Source: Takakia lepidozioides (Eukaryota; Streptophyta; Takakiopsida; Takakiales; Takakiaceae). From it: 64,000 nt of DNA. Below are positions 45,950-56,880 of this stretch, piece by piece (the stretch's first letter is position 1; every line of letters starts with the position of its first letter). The translations under genes and the position numbers were made by a program. A model generated the notes under the pieces. The model was not told the DNA's origin and made no database searches. It saw only the letters and a list, made by a program, of their open reading frames with translations. The stretch covers positions 47,508,042 to 47,572,041 of the forward strand of contig CM060734.1 of the NCBI GenBank assembly GCA_030704615.1. The letters run 5' to 3'.

Positions 45950-47003
45950 TCTAGGCCCAACATTAATACATTCTATGCGTCAGTTTTTTTTTCACAAACT
46001 TCATAGAAATTTAGGATTGTGGATTAATACCAACAAACTATGTATAGGAAAAATGACGTAGTGATGTCAAAAAATGGATAATGTAGGCTGCAATCATGGA
46101 AGAATCATCAACGCAACGTTGGTGGCAAGCCTTGGAACGTAGATGTTACATGTAGATAGGTGCAACATTATGACTCACCACCTATCTTATGCCTATATGT
46201 CATCCTCAAGTGATCAAAAATAGTACCTCCATCAAGGATTTCCTGAAAGTCTCTCCTTGCCATATTTGCCACAAAGGTTTCAACCGTTGGCCGGCATCCA
46301 CCGTTGGCGCAGCTCAACCACTTTTAGTTTTTCCGCAAGTGCCTGCATCTCTGGGACCCAAAACTGGAACACCAATCAAGATGCATGATCTGTGAACAGC
46401 TGAAGTTCCTTATACACCTATTTGACATAGGCTTCATGTGGGATGTCATACAAGCAAAGATGGTAAGTATGCTTACAAGATACCACCACCATGTGAGTAG
46501 AGCAACTTCATGATCAAGCCAGTTAGGAACATTTAAGTTTCAAGTATTTCTGATTGCAAAGTTTGTATGTTTTCTTGTTTACAAAGTGTGGTTCTTGACT
46601 TGGGACTTAAGGTCCAATCCTCAGGACTAGTATAGTCTTACGATTGGACCTTCAACCCCTTTCATTGACTATAAGTACTCCCAATGTGGGACTACAAGTA
46701 TTACTATTAGTCTTCACAGTGGAACGAGTCCTTATTGGGGCGTATTACCGTGGACAAAACAAAGGGGGCCACCATGCACCGTGTCTGCAATGCCTGCACA
46801 AAAAGAGGAATATGAAAATATGGCAGAGTTGAGCTCAGAATGATTGATACACTTTATTTGAATTCACAGATAGACGCTTACAATGAATGGCATGTGCATT
46901 TGCCCTGGTTCCGTGAACGAAATGTATGTGTTTGTCATAAATGCAAAGTCTTCACACGGTAACCTGGAAACCAGCATGGGAAGCGGGCATGGCTCGTATG
47001 TGT
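45950..47003. other. Transposon-flanking sequence, no gene
   Basis: Contains an 11-bp inverted repeat AAGGTCCAATC (46609-46619) / GATTGGACCTT (46642-46652). Otherwise nothing recognised. It should include the 3' flank of the MULE derivative at 47004-48217. Confidence 0.4.
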
Positions 47004-48217
47004 TCAAAGAGAATTTGGCGGAGCCCCACGTGAGCTGTCCCGCTGCAGAAGGGTGATGACTTCTCCGTAGCCTAGTGTGGCTTGGTGAATGAATTGGTCT
47101 CTCTTACCGTCGCAACACATAATTACAAGGTATATATAATATTGATGCTTGCAGAGGATCCACTTCCCTCTCATGCCGAGAGCGCCCTCACGCATCGTTA
47201 CAAAATCCGGACAAGTGCATTTAGGGAAATTCCCCACGGTAACCTGATATTCTTTGCCATGAAGAATTGAGCCAATAGACAGCACTGTGTAAATCCGTCC
47301 ATACCCCGGGGCAGGGACTTCGGTGATACGAGTCACCCGAGCCTGCAAAATTCTAGCCGATTCCATCTTGCATTTGTGATCTGCACCCGATTCGTCATCA
47401 GCCGATTAGCGCTGTTTCTCAGCCGAGGACAAGAAATATTCACGCACTTGCAATGCCCAACGCAAACCGACCTTCAAAATTTCAATCCAATGTCGTTGTG
47501 GATGTTCGATGTTTTTGTCATGCACCAAGGGTGTCCGTCATGTTTCTTGTCCATGCCTTGCAGAAGCCTAGCCAGTCCACTGGAAGACGTGGGAGGGTTG
47601 AGCTCAAACAAGATGTCCCCATCAAACTTTGTTGGCAGGTATTGAACTTGCTGCACACGAAGGGACTCCCAATCAACAAAACGCAGCTCGCTCTTGCACC
47701 CAGGCACCCCTGCGAGGGCTTTCAATTTCGGAATGACACTCGTTATCTCCTGCAATTCGTCATCATCCAAGATGGGAGTCTACACTAGCGGAGGAATGTC
47801 AGAAACATCCTCCGAGGACGAGTCTGAAAGAGTCACGAATGTAGTGGATGTGCTCACCTCTTGTTTCACATGAACTGTGCCCTTCTGCTGCACGACTGAT
47901 GCTGCAGTGCCAGGGGTAACTACTGATCCTGCTGATTGTCTTCTCTCTTTTCCAAGGACACAGGATGTGCCTGGAAGGACTCTCCACTTCCTTCCACACT
48001 CGCCAACCAATGGTTTCTCCAAGTGCCCAGAATCCAAATTCCCATCCTCGTCATACACCTCTTTTTGAACAAGCAGAGAACCCAATTCCAGCGGGAACAC
48101 TGTAACCAGCTCATCCTCATGAACAACTGCAAACCCATTGTCGTCTGTAGTGGTAGTCAGTGGAAGACTACCTGCATTGGAATGAAATCGAGCGAGTCTA
48201 TCTTGCTCCCTCGACAT
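47004..48217 (-). pseudogene. Internally deleted MULE: N-terminal domain joined to SWIM domain
   Basis: From ATG 48217 (MSREQDRLARFHSNAG) the minus strand runs through an acidic serine-rich region to MDDDELQEITSVIPKLKALA, FDGDILFELNPPTSSSGLAR and KHDGHPWCMTKTSNIHNDIG, matching 44376-45740. A stop and RSVCVGHCKCVN follow. The sequence then jumps to GADHKCKMESARILQARV and the SWIM zinc site GNFPKCTCPDF ... KWILCKHQYY. The whole DDE core is deleted, so this is a non-autonomous derivative. Upstream of its 5' end lies the palindromic array. Confidence 0.7.
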
Positions 48218-48580
48218 GTTTTCCTCCACTGACCAAAAACTGCGATTCACAACGGAATCCCCGAACTGATAGCCCGTAATTCTCGAAAGGGATCCACCAC
48301 AAACAAACTGAGGTCAATAAGGTTAGCACTAACCCAAAGACTGTGGGCGATGCCTGCAAAGGATGTAGGAATGACATGCACCGAACTTCGCAGACAACCA
48401 CACTAAGAGACACCAACCAGAAAAACTGTTTAGGGTGACAAGAAGCCACAAGAAGCCGTGTTGTATTTGGATGAAAAACAAACCCTAAACATGACATGAA
48501 ACCATCAATTATGGAAAGACGACAACAACCCTAGAGAGCAGTAAACAGGAAGACCCCGAATGTAATGAGGTTGTGTTGTG
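48218..48580. other. Spacer between MULE derivative and palindromic array
   Basis: No coding signal recognised; would be the promoter side of the minus-strand MULE gene. Confidence 0.4.
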
Positions 48581-51275
48581 CACCTTGTCATTGTTTTTTT
48601 CATTTGGAATCGGCCTCATAGGGTATCTCTTTGAGCTTCAATGCACACTTACCTGGCAGCTCTAGCAGTGTGCATCAACGCACACTGTTTGAGCCCACCT
48701 TGTAATTGTTTTTTTCATTTGGAAATCGGCCTCATAGGGCATCTCTTTGTTGTTCAATGCACACTTACCTGGCAGCTCCAGCAGTGTGCGTCAACGCACA
48801 CTATTTGAGCCCACCTTGTCATTGTTTTTTTTCATGTGAAAATCGGCCACATAGGGCATCTCTTTGAGCTTCAATGCACACTTACGTGGTAGCTCCAGCA
48901 GCGTGCGTCAATGCACACTGTTTGAGCCCACCATGTCATTATATTTTTAATCTGAAAATCGGCCACATACGGCATCTCTTTGAGCTTCAATGCACACTTA
49001 CGTGACAGCTCAAATAGTGTGCGTCAACGCACACTGTTTGAGCCCAACTTGTCATTGTTTTTTTCATGTGAAAATTTGCCACATAGGGCATGTATTTGAG
49101 GTTCAATGCAGACTTACCTGGCAGCTCAAACAGTGTGCGTCAACGCACACTGTTCCAGCCCACCATGTCATTGTTTTTTTTTATATGAAAATCGGCCACA
49201 TAGGGCATCTCTTTGAGCCTCAATACACACTTACGTGGCAGCTCAAACAGTGTGCGTCAACGCACACTGTTTGACCCCAACATGTCTTTTTTTTTTTCAT
49301 GTGAAAATCGGCCACATATGTCATGTATTTGAGGTTCAATGCAGACTTACGTGGCAGCTCAAACAGTGTGCGTCAACGCACACTGTTGCAGCCATCCATG
49401 TTTTTTTTTTTTTTTTTTTTTGAAAATCGGCCACATAGGGCATCTCTTTGAGCTTCAATGCACACTTACAAGGCAGCTCCAGCAGTGTGCGTCAACGCAC
49501 GCTGTTTGAGCACACCATGTCATTATTTTTTTAATCTGAAAATCGGCCACATAAGGCATCTCTTTGAGCTTCAATGCACACTTACGTGGCAGCTCAAATA
49601 GTGTGCGTCAACGCACACTGTTTGAGCCCAACTTGTTATTGTTTTTTTCATGTGAAAATCGGCCACATAGGGCATGTATTTGAGGTTCAATGCAGACTTA
49701 TCTGGCAGCTCAAAGAGTGTGCGTCAATGCACACTGTTCCAGCCCACCATGTCATTGTTTTTTTTATCTGGAAATAGGCCACATAGGGCATCTTTTGAGC
49801 TTCAATACACACTTACGTGGCAGCTCAAACAGTGTGCGTCAACGCACACTGTTTGAGCCCAACTTGTCATTGTTTTTTTCATGTGAAAATTGGCCACATA
49901 GGGCATGTATTTGAGGTTCAATGCAGACTTACCTGGCAGCTCAAACAGTGTGCGTCAACGCACACTGTTCCAGCCAACCCTGTTTTTTTTTTTGTTTTTT
50001 TGTTTTTTCTGAAAATCGGCCACATAGGGTATCTCTTTGAGCTTTAATGCACACTTACGTGGCAGCTCCAGCAGTGTGCGTCAACGCACACTGTTCGAGT
50101 CCACCATGTCATTATTATTTTAATCTGAAAATCGGCCACATATGGCATCTCTTTGAGCTTCAATGCACACTTACGTGGCAGCTTAAATAGTGTGCGTCAA
50201 CGCACACTGTTTGAGCCCAACTTGTCATTGTTTTTTTCATGTGAAAATCGGCCACATAGGGCATGTATTTGAGGTTCAATGCAGACTTACCTAGCAGCTC
50301 AAAGAGTGTGCGTCAATGCACACTGTTCCAGCCCACCATGTCATTGCTTTTTTTATCTGAAAATAGGCCACATAGGGCATCTCTTTGAGCTTCAATACAC
50401 ACTTACGTGGCAGCTCAAACAGTGTGCGTCAACGCATACTGTTTGAGCCAACTTGTCATTGTTTTTTTCACGTGAAAATCGGCCACATAGGGCATGTATT
50501 TGAGGTTCAATGCAGACTTACCTGGGAGCTCAAACAGTGTGCGTCAACGCACACTGTTCCAGCCCACCATGTCATTGTTTTTTTTATCTGAAAATCGCCA
50601 CATAGGGCATCTCTTTGAGCGTCAATGCACACTTACCTGGCAGCTGGCATTTTAGAATCGACCACAAAGGTCATCTCTGTCAGGTTCAATTCACACTTAC
50701 CTGGCAGCCCAAACGGTGTGCGTCAACGCACACGGTTTGAGCCCCCTGATTTGCTTGTTTATGGATATGGAAATTGTGCACCTACGGCTAGTCTAGCAGG
50801 TTCATTCGACTCCAAAATGGAAGCTCAAACAGTGTGCGCCGACGCACACTGTTTGAGTCCCCTTCACTGCCTTTTCTTTTATTTCAAATTGGCCACTTAT
50901 GGCCACTATGCCATATTAAAATCACACCTTATTGCAAGCTCAAACAGTGTGCGGCAACGCACACTGTTTGAGCTTCCTTATGTGATTGATTTTGATGTGA
51001 AAATCGGTCTCCTGGGGCCACTTTGGCAGGTTGAATCCAACTTTTATTGGAAGCTCAAACAGTGTGCGGCAAATGCACACTGTTTGAGCTTCCTTATGTG
51101 ATTGCTTTTGATTTGAAAATCGGTCCCTTGGGGCCACTCTGGCAGGTTGAATCCAACCCTTATTGGAAGCTCAAACAGTGTGCGGCAACGCACACTGTTT
51201 TGAGCCCCCTTTGTGCTTGTTTTTCTATGTGAAATTGGGCCTAACAGGGCCAGTATGCATGCTCAAAACTCCCAT
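48581..51275. repeat. Palindromic tandem array, about 22 monomers, with higher-order structure
   Basis: Monomer about 116 bp: a near-perfect palindrome, a T-rich run, GAAAATCGGCCACATAGGGC, TTTGAGCTTCAATGCACACT and TACSTGGCAGC. Palindrome cores of GTGCGTCAACGCAC type begin at 48670, about every 116 bp, and the last at 51180. The best copy (50936-50975) has 18-bp arms AAGCTCAAACAGTGTGCG and CGCACACTGTTTGAGCTT around GCAA. Monomer types differ before the core (CCAGCAG, AAATAG, AAAGAG or AAACAG) and after it (TTTGAGC or TTCCAGC). The order C-A'-B-A-B repeats three times, from cores 48903, 49487 and 50076, a higher-order period of about 584-589 bp. The five right-hand monomers form a separate diverged class. 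The plus-strand reading frames in the array are by-products of the repeat. Confidence 0.95.
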
Positions 51276-51312
51276 GGTATTTGGATTGCCCTTGGCCTCG
51301 TGGCTGGCCACC

Positions 51313-51700
51313 TCATCCTCTCTGGGCTGCTCCACCTCGCCCTCGGCCACCATTGTTCCCTTGGAACTGGCCTGGGCGCAACTCAGGATGCAAACCATAA
51401 CACTGGGCCTCTCCATGCCCGTGCTTGCCACAATGCCCACACTGCAACTGTGCAGGCTGTGCATGTGCCGACCCTTTGCCTCCCTCTGGGCAATCCTTCT
51501 TGACATGGGGTCCTCCACATGTCCAGCACACCACATCCGCCCGTTGTTGGCCAGCAAATGAAGGGAGAGACCCCTGCATCTGAGGTCCTCTCTGCCCTTC
51601 CCTGAGCTTCACCTGAGCCCCCTTGTTGCCTTGAGCACGTTGAGGTAGTGGTTGGCTAGGAGCACCACTACCCCGTGGTGTCAGCTCAGGATGTGTCTTT
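51313..51700 (-). pseudogene. Retrotransposon gag fragment with two zinc knuckles
   Basis: Minus strand encodes CWTCGGPHVKKDC and CGHCGKHGHGEAQC, two CCHC-type knuckles, in a Gln/Gly/Arg-rich context ending GGRGRGGAAQRG. The open frame continues to 51957 but that part is antisense to the next gene. Its retrotransposon lineage cannot be set from this piece. Confidence 0.65.
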
Positions 51701-51724
51701 GAGGAGAGAGAATGAGCGTATAGC

Positions 51725-53695
51725 AACCACCGCCGCAGCAGCCGACCTCGACATTCATGATAGAAATTTGAGGACTCTTGCAGAGAAGGAGCCTCCCGCT
51801 TAGGATACCCCGGGTAGAGGTAGAAAGGCAAAGGGAAAAGATGTTGCTGGTGGTGTGGGGAAAGGAAGGGGTAGGGGGAAGGGGGCACAAGGGCAGGTAG
51901 GTGGGCAGAGAAGTGTTGCAGAACCTGGCCCTGTGGTGCATGTCCAGCAGACTCCACCGCATGGTAGGGGATCCGGGAGAAAGAACAAGGGGGTGGTTGT
52001 TCCCAAGGACCCGTACCATGCAGTGGAACATCCCACGAGGGTCATTTGCCCTACCAGGTTGGAGATGGCCAACATCGGGTTCCTTGCCATGATGGAGTCC
52101 AGGAAATCTGATTACAAGGGCAAGCCATCACCAGTGTGGGAGAGGATTGTGGAGTTCCTCGGCACGGTGCGTGTTGTCTTTTGCTTCTTGTCTGTTGTGG
52201 GCATGGATCATTTCAATCCTCTTGAGCATTCCATTGTATTCTTGTTTGCAGGCTAAAATGACCAAATCATGGGTGAACGGGAAGGAGAAGCCATATGCAG
52301 CCGAACTCATCATCTTGGACATCCCTGCTGGGTTGCCAGTTCCGGATGTCCCTCCATCGGGTGCTTGTCCGGGTTGGAATGCTTTTGATGAGCGCTACTG
52401 GCGGTGGGTTTTCTCCTTTTGCAATTTATATCTATGCGATGCAGGTGTTTTGGTGCTCATCCAGTCCATCGACCTTCACTGTCGCCGTGCACTTGCCAGC
52501 TATTTGAAAGCCTCCGGTATGAGGGCCGTGAAGACATGGAATTGTGTGAACAACATGTACCTGACGAAGGGGGATCGTCCGGGAGAGATGGTAAATTTGC
52601 CTTTTTGTTCCTCTTCTTGCTGGTTCTCGGATGGAGTTGTATAGGTCGCTCAAACTCATATGTTGGGGCCTGGTTTTGGAGCTTCTTAGTTCCTCGTGCA
52701 TGTCCTGTTCGCAGACTCGTTTGTTTGAAACTGTTTGTCTCGTCCGAGTGCATCCACCTACGACTCCGGCCATCATTCCAGAGTTCGCCATCACTCATGT
52801 GGGCAAGTTCATAGACGAGAGGACAGATCCTCCCACGGATGACATGCACCACAACTACGTCGATAGCAACGTGTGCTTGCGAAGGGGGAATGGGGTTCCT
52901 TGGAGAGGGGCGAGGGAGAAGAGCTCGGCTTTCATTCAAACAATTGTGGAGTGCTGCACCTACACAGACGCCAGAGTTCTGGATTTGTCAAAGGGCACAG
53001 GTTCGTCTCTTCAACATTCACATTTCATGAGGTTTTTGTTTGAGCTTGCACTTTCATAACTTCCCACCGTTCCAAATGTGTCTTCAATGTCTGTTTTCTT
53101 CATTCTGTTCCACTGCAGATGCTTTGTACCACGCTTGCAAGGCCAGTGCGCAACATCTCTTTGGGATTGAAGGGGATGCCAAGATTTACAAGAACCTCCT
53201 GATGGGTTTGGGTGGACACACTTCTCAAATCCTTCCGAAGCCCCTTCTCGGTGATATTGATACAGGGGAGACTTCCGACAAGGAGCTGGACTCCGACTTT
53301 GCCTGTGAGTAAGTTCAACCTATGGATGCTTGTATTGTTGTTTCAGTATCCTGAATCACTGTTCTTGAGGCAAAGTGCACATGGGAAACATCCTCTTCGT
53401 TGGACTTGTGTATTGCATCATTGTGTTCAAAATGGGTTTTTGTCGATATGTACAGGAGTCCGCGTGCTTCCACTACCCTCCAGGGCTATCACACCTATTT
53501 GGACTTCTTTCAAGTCCTCCTCGGTCTTACGTGCAACCTGTCTATGCGGAGGCACTCGCAACAAGCATGTCCATTCATGGCACTTGCTATCCGCCCATTG
53601 ACGGCCGTGGTAGAAGATGTGGTGTTGGGGCCAGAATCTTTGTGGATGACATAGCACAGGAGGTCGAGAGTGATTCTGATGACTGTGACACTTGA
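51725..53695 (+). CDS. Transposon-associated protein resembling a degenerate beta-class N4/N6 DNA methyltransferase
   Basis: Exons about 51725-52166, 52252-52590, 52715-53000, 53119 to about 53304, and a last part ending at TGA 53695. The head has ADLDIHDRNLRTLAEKEPP, a TAG at about 51799, then a Lys/Gly-rich linker and PYHAVEHPTRVICPTRLEMA. Exon 2 has ELIILDIPAGLP (52315) where an amino-methyltransferase would have DPPY, followed by YWRWVFSFCNLYLCDAGVLV. Exon 3 ends SAFIQTIVECCTYTDARVL then DLSKGTG, and exon 4 continues DALYHACKASAQHLFGIEGD. This copies the beta-class order: catalytic motif first, then helix X, SAM-binding motif I and the acidic motif II. The usual DPF-G-G and DPPY residues are changed, so catalysis is doubtful. 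The tail IFVDDIAQEVESDSDDCDT is acidic. The exon 4 to 5 junction is unresolved (phase conflict), so the gene may be broken. Confidence 0.5.
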
Positions 53696-54204
53696 TATGA
53701 AGTTTTCTTTTGGTTTTATTCGGGGCCAAATTTGAAATGGGATGGCTGTGTGTCCTTGTTGTCCTGTTTGCAATGTGTGCGTGGGATGCAACTTCATGGG
53801 AACAAACTATTATTGGAGATGGGGGTTGCATGGACTGCCCGGATTGTTCCTTCAATCTATTTAGAGTTTTGTGGACCTCACAGGCTTGAGTGCATTTCAA
53901 AAACAAACAATTGACTTTGGTTCGTGTACAACATTCTCGCATCATTTGCTCGCTTGTCTCCAAACCATTCCTGCTAGAAGAATGCTTGGTGAATCCATCG
54001 AGGTGAAGTCCACGTGATCAAAGATCATTCAGGCATTCTCAAATCTGGTGAGCATCCATGATGCTCCCGCACATACTTGGCATGTTCGCAAAGGTGGTGA
54101 GTAAGAAAAGATTTCGCAGGGATCCGCTTTAGATGATGTCAGTGTGCACCTCCTCACGACGTACCCACATTCCAATGCAGAGTTTGGCTTTCCGTCCTTA
54201 AGCT
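53696..54204. other. 3' flank of the methyltransferase-like gene, no gene
   Basis: Probably 3' UTR at first; nothing else recognised. Confidence 0.35.
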
Positions 54205-54355
54205 CCCGACAGTCTCGAGGCTGAGCCAAAAGCCCAGGCCCTCCTGAGGCCTAGTTTTTGGGCAAATTACACACAGCAGATTGATGCTTGTGTGAAGGGA
54301 TTTCTAGAGGATATCTGGAAAACCTGGATTAATTCTTTATATGAAGGAAAGTCTT
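54205..54355 (+). mobile_element. LINE 3' region fragment
   Basis: AGTCTCGAGGCTGAGCCAAA followed by AAGGGATTTCTAGAGGATAT matches the copy at 22340-22460. It breaks off before the terminal block. Confidence 0.65.
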
Positions 54356-54494
54356 TGATAACGTCTAGATGGATGCAATGGATACAAAGGATGGATACAA
54401 TGGATGTAATACATCCAGTCTGCATTCCCGGGAAATGGCTATTCAACCCGCGGTAATAGGTGACACCCGCGGAAATAGGCCCTGTATGCATGCT

Positions 54495-54575
54495 GACGTG
54501 GCGTGAGCCTGTGCTGGGCTCACGGTTTCCTGGGCTCACAGGCTCACGCCTCCGGGCTCACGGAATAGCACCCCC
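54495..54575. repeat. GGCTCACG-rich cluster
   Basis: Five occurrences of GGCTCAC within about 80 bp. Confidence 0.6.
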
Positions 54576-54689
54576 CTATAGCAATGTTCCTGGTAATCCT
54601 TGAGTGCCTCCTCTCAGAGCTCATTTGCAACGACTAAGCGAATTGGGAAGATGGTATGACATTTCCCTCCAACTGTAAAACACTCATTC

Positions 54690-55020
54690 TTCGCGCTCGA
54701 GTTGTAGGTACGATGGAAGTTCCGCATCCGAGCTATGGCCGGGTGTATATAATAATTACATCCGCATCTATTTTGTAGGACAAGACCTATGACACTATAG
54801 TATCAAAATTTTCAGATTGCATGTATGTCATGATTTCGTTGGCATGCTATCGACTAGTCTTGGAAAAAGAGAGAAATTCGTTCCATGTAAGCATTTGTAT
54901 CACATAATTTTGAACGTGATGGTCTGTGATCCCAAATGAGACTTTTATATTCACCAAGCCACTATGAGTTACAACTAGGTGGATACCTTTCTCCATCGGG
55001 ACAGTAGCACTTAATGTAGG
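54690..55020 (+). pseudogene. Strongly decayed MULE SWIM-domain copy
   Basis: TMEVPHPSYGRVYIIITSAS, then a stop, DKTYDTIVSKFSDC, and later KERNSFHVSICI align with the SWIM copies at 39719 and 47004, with Cys/His zinc ligands largely lost. Confidence 0.55.
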
Positions 55021-56529
55021 AGAACTTGACAATTGCACAACATACTTATTTGCTGTTGTCCAGTGTTCTTCCATGCAAATTGAGACAAAGGTGGATACAA
55101 ATGGACTAATACTTTCAGTGTATGTTTGAAAATCAATGTTCTTCTACTATGCATTCATAGTTCTTCTACTGTGAAAAGATTGTTGTGGAGACATGTCTTG
55201 AGGCACATGCGATCCAGTGCGATATTTGAATATTTGAGCTACAATGGAACAAGTAACACTAGACAACCAACTTCAGTGTTGAAACAATACAATATTAACC
55301 AAACAGACATATGTCTAATAAAATGGATTCGATGTGGTGCCAAACATAAAACTAGTATATACATAGAAATAATATTTGAGAGTAAGTCATATACAAGTGT
55401 CATGATCACATTAGTCATAATAGGCATAGTGTGGTCTTCTTCAATTGTTACTGTGTAAGTTCCATTGAAGAAGACAACAAATTTTTCCCATATAAATTGT
55501 ACAATTCCCGGGGTTATAGGCCCCTCGGGCATACTAGCTGGTGCCATTTCTGTTGCGAGTTGTTGTGTAGGCTCATGCCACGTCATGGTGCGTGAGCGTG
55601 GGCTCACGTCGCATCGTCATAGTGTGATCCTGGGCTTGCGCGCTCACGGCCCAAGCTCACGCCGTAACGTCACGGCCCTATAATCTCGGTACCATGTCCC
55701 CGCCAAAGTTAACGAAAATAAGGTGCGTAGGGAAAGAGGGCTATCTGATCACCTGAGCAGTATGCTTCAAACACAACAAACACTCTTTTTTCAAGCACCC
55801 GTACAATTTGGCTATTTGATCATGACTTGCACCAAGTCCTGCTGCCCACGCCGCAATGGTAGCTGCATTGACTCCCAAATGACTAGGTGCAGGGGAGGAT
55901 CAACACCATCGATCACTCTCTATTTCTCTATTAGAAGACGACGAAGCTCTGACAGTACATCACCGCCAAGAAATGAAGAACCCGACTATTGCCCTTTGTC
56001 TCTCTTACTCATATATCTACAAACTCCAATGCAAAATCGCGAATCCGAAGGTGAGAAGCAAAGAACGATATCAAGAAAAAAACATATGACAAGATACGGT
56101 TGTCACGTCACGAGAACTTGCAAAAACCACCAACGGCCACCTGCACCAGTTGTGTACCACGCAATGACATGTTACAAAGAACGTACGCGAAACACCAAAG
56201 CCAAATCAAGAATACACAGGTCAAATTGAGAAGAAGGTTCACAAAACGCGATAACGCTCCCCGGGGCTGGCTGGACCTCACTCCCATCTATTCGAGCCCT
56301 TACATGAAAACCCTAAGCCAGACCGAAGGCAATCAGACACCCAATCCTAGTGTGCCAAGTGCCTAGGAACACTGTGTATATTTTTTTACACAATTCCTTT
56401 GAGAAACAAAAAAATTGTTCAAAAATTACAAAACCCAATTTTAGCCTAAATGCGCTTGGTGGGCGTATTAGGGGTTAAACTAACTCATATATTTTGAAAT
56501 GCAATACTAAAGGATTTCAATATGTAGAG
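55021..56529. other. Transposon-rich, no intact gene; GGCTCACG cluster at 55575-55670
   Basis: Holds the fourth GGCTCACG/CGTGAGC cluster and long ORFs (up to 168 codons) without recognisable motifs. Confidence 0.4.
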
Positions 56530-56880
56530 CAGTTACATTCAGGCCCTGATTCTAGAGTGGTCCAGGAATTACTGTGGCCCAGGAATTAGAGTGGGGCGCC
56601 TATGTAGGGAGGCCACATGTATAAAGGAATGAGATGAGGGGGTCCAATAAAAGAAGGGAGGAATTGGCTAAATTTAGAATAGGGAGTCTTGTAGGGTTGA
56701 CATGTGTCCAGGGCCTTCTAGAAGGGTCCCACCGCCCTGAGAGGCTATATAAAGGATTCCCTCTTACTACCTACTAATTACTACCTACTAAATTAGTAAA
56801 TAGTGGGCTATGCAAAGGCAGGGCTCCCAAAAAAAAACAGCAAACAACAAACTGAATCAATTAATTAATAGAGATAAATG
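56530..56880 (+). promoter_or_regulatory. LTR-like or promoter-like segment with TATA box
   Basis: GGCCTTCTAGAAGGGTCCC about 35 bp upstream of CTATATAAAGG (56745-56755), followed by a purine-poor leader, resembles the U3/R of plant LTRs. No paired LTR was found, so a solo LTR or a lone promoter are both possible. Confidence 0.35.

Noticed and set aside
48990-50591. Plus-strand ORFs in the array, repeating QCASTHTV and HIGHVFEV
   Set aside because: The frame follows the tandem repeat and shifts whenever monomer length changes; codons mirror the palindrome. No independent sign of coding.
48581-51275. CRISPR-like array (regular repeats with spacers)
   Set aside because: The spacers are themselves repeated and homologous, monomers form higher-order periods, the palindrome lies within a 116-bp satellite unit and the context is a plant nucleus.
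51702-51957. Extension of the minus-strand gag frame
   Set aside because: Pro/His-rich antisense of the Lys/Gly-rich head of the MTase-like gene; gag-like features stop at about 51700.
52147-52814. Alternative long ORFs with Cys-rich translations in the MTase-like region
   Set aside because: They read through introns; the spliced frame is better supported by splice sites and phase.
55723-56366. ORF of 168 codons and its overlapping neighbour
   Set aside because: Arg/Thr-rich, no motif, no splice context, lies in transposon debris; length alone is not enough.
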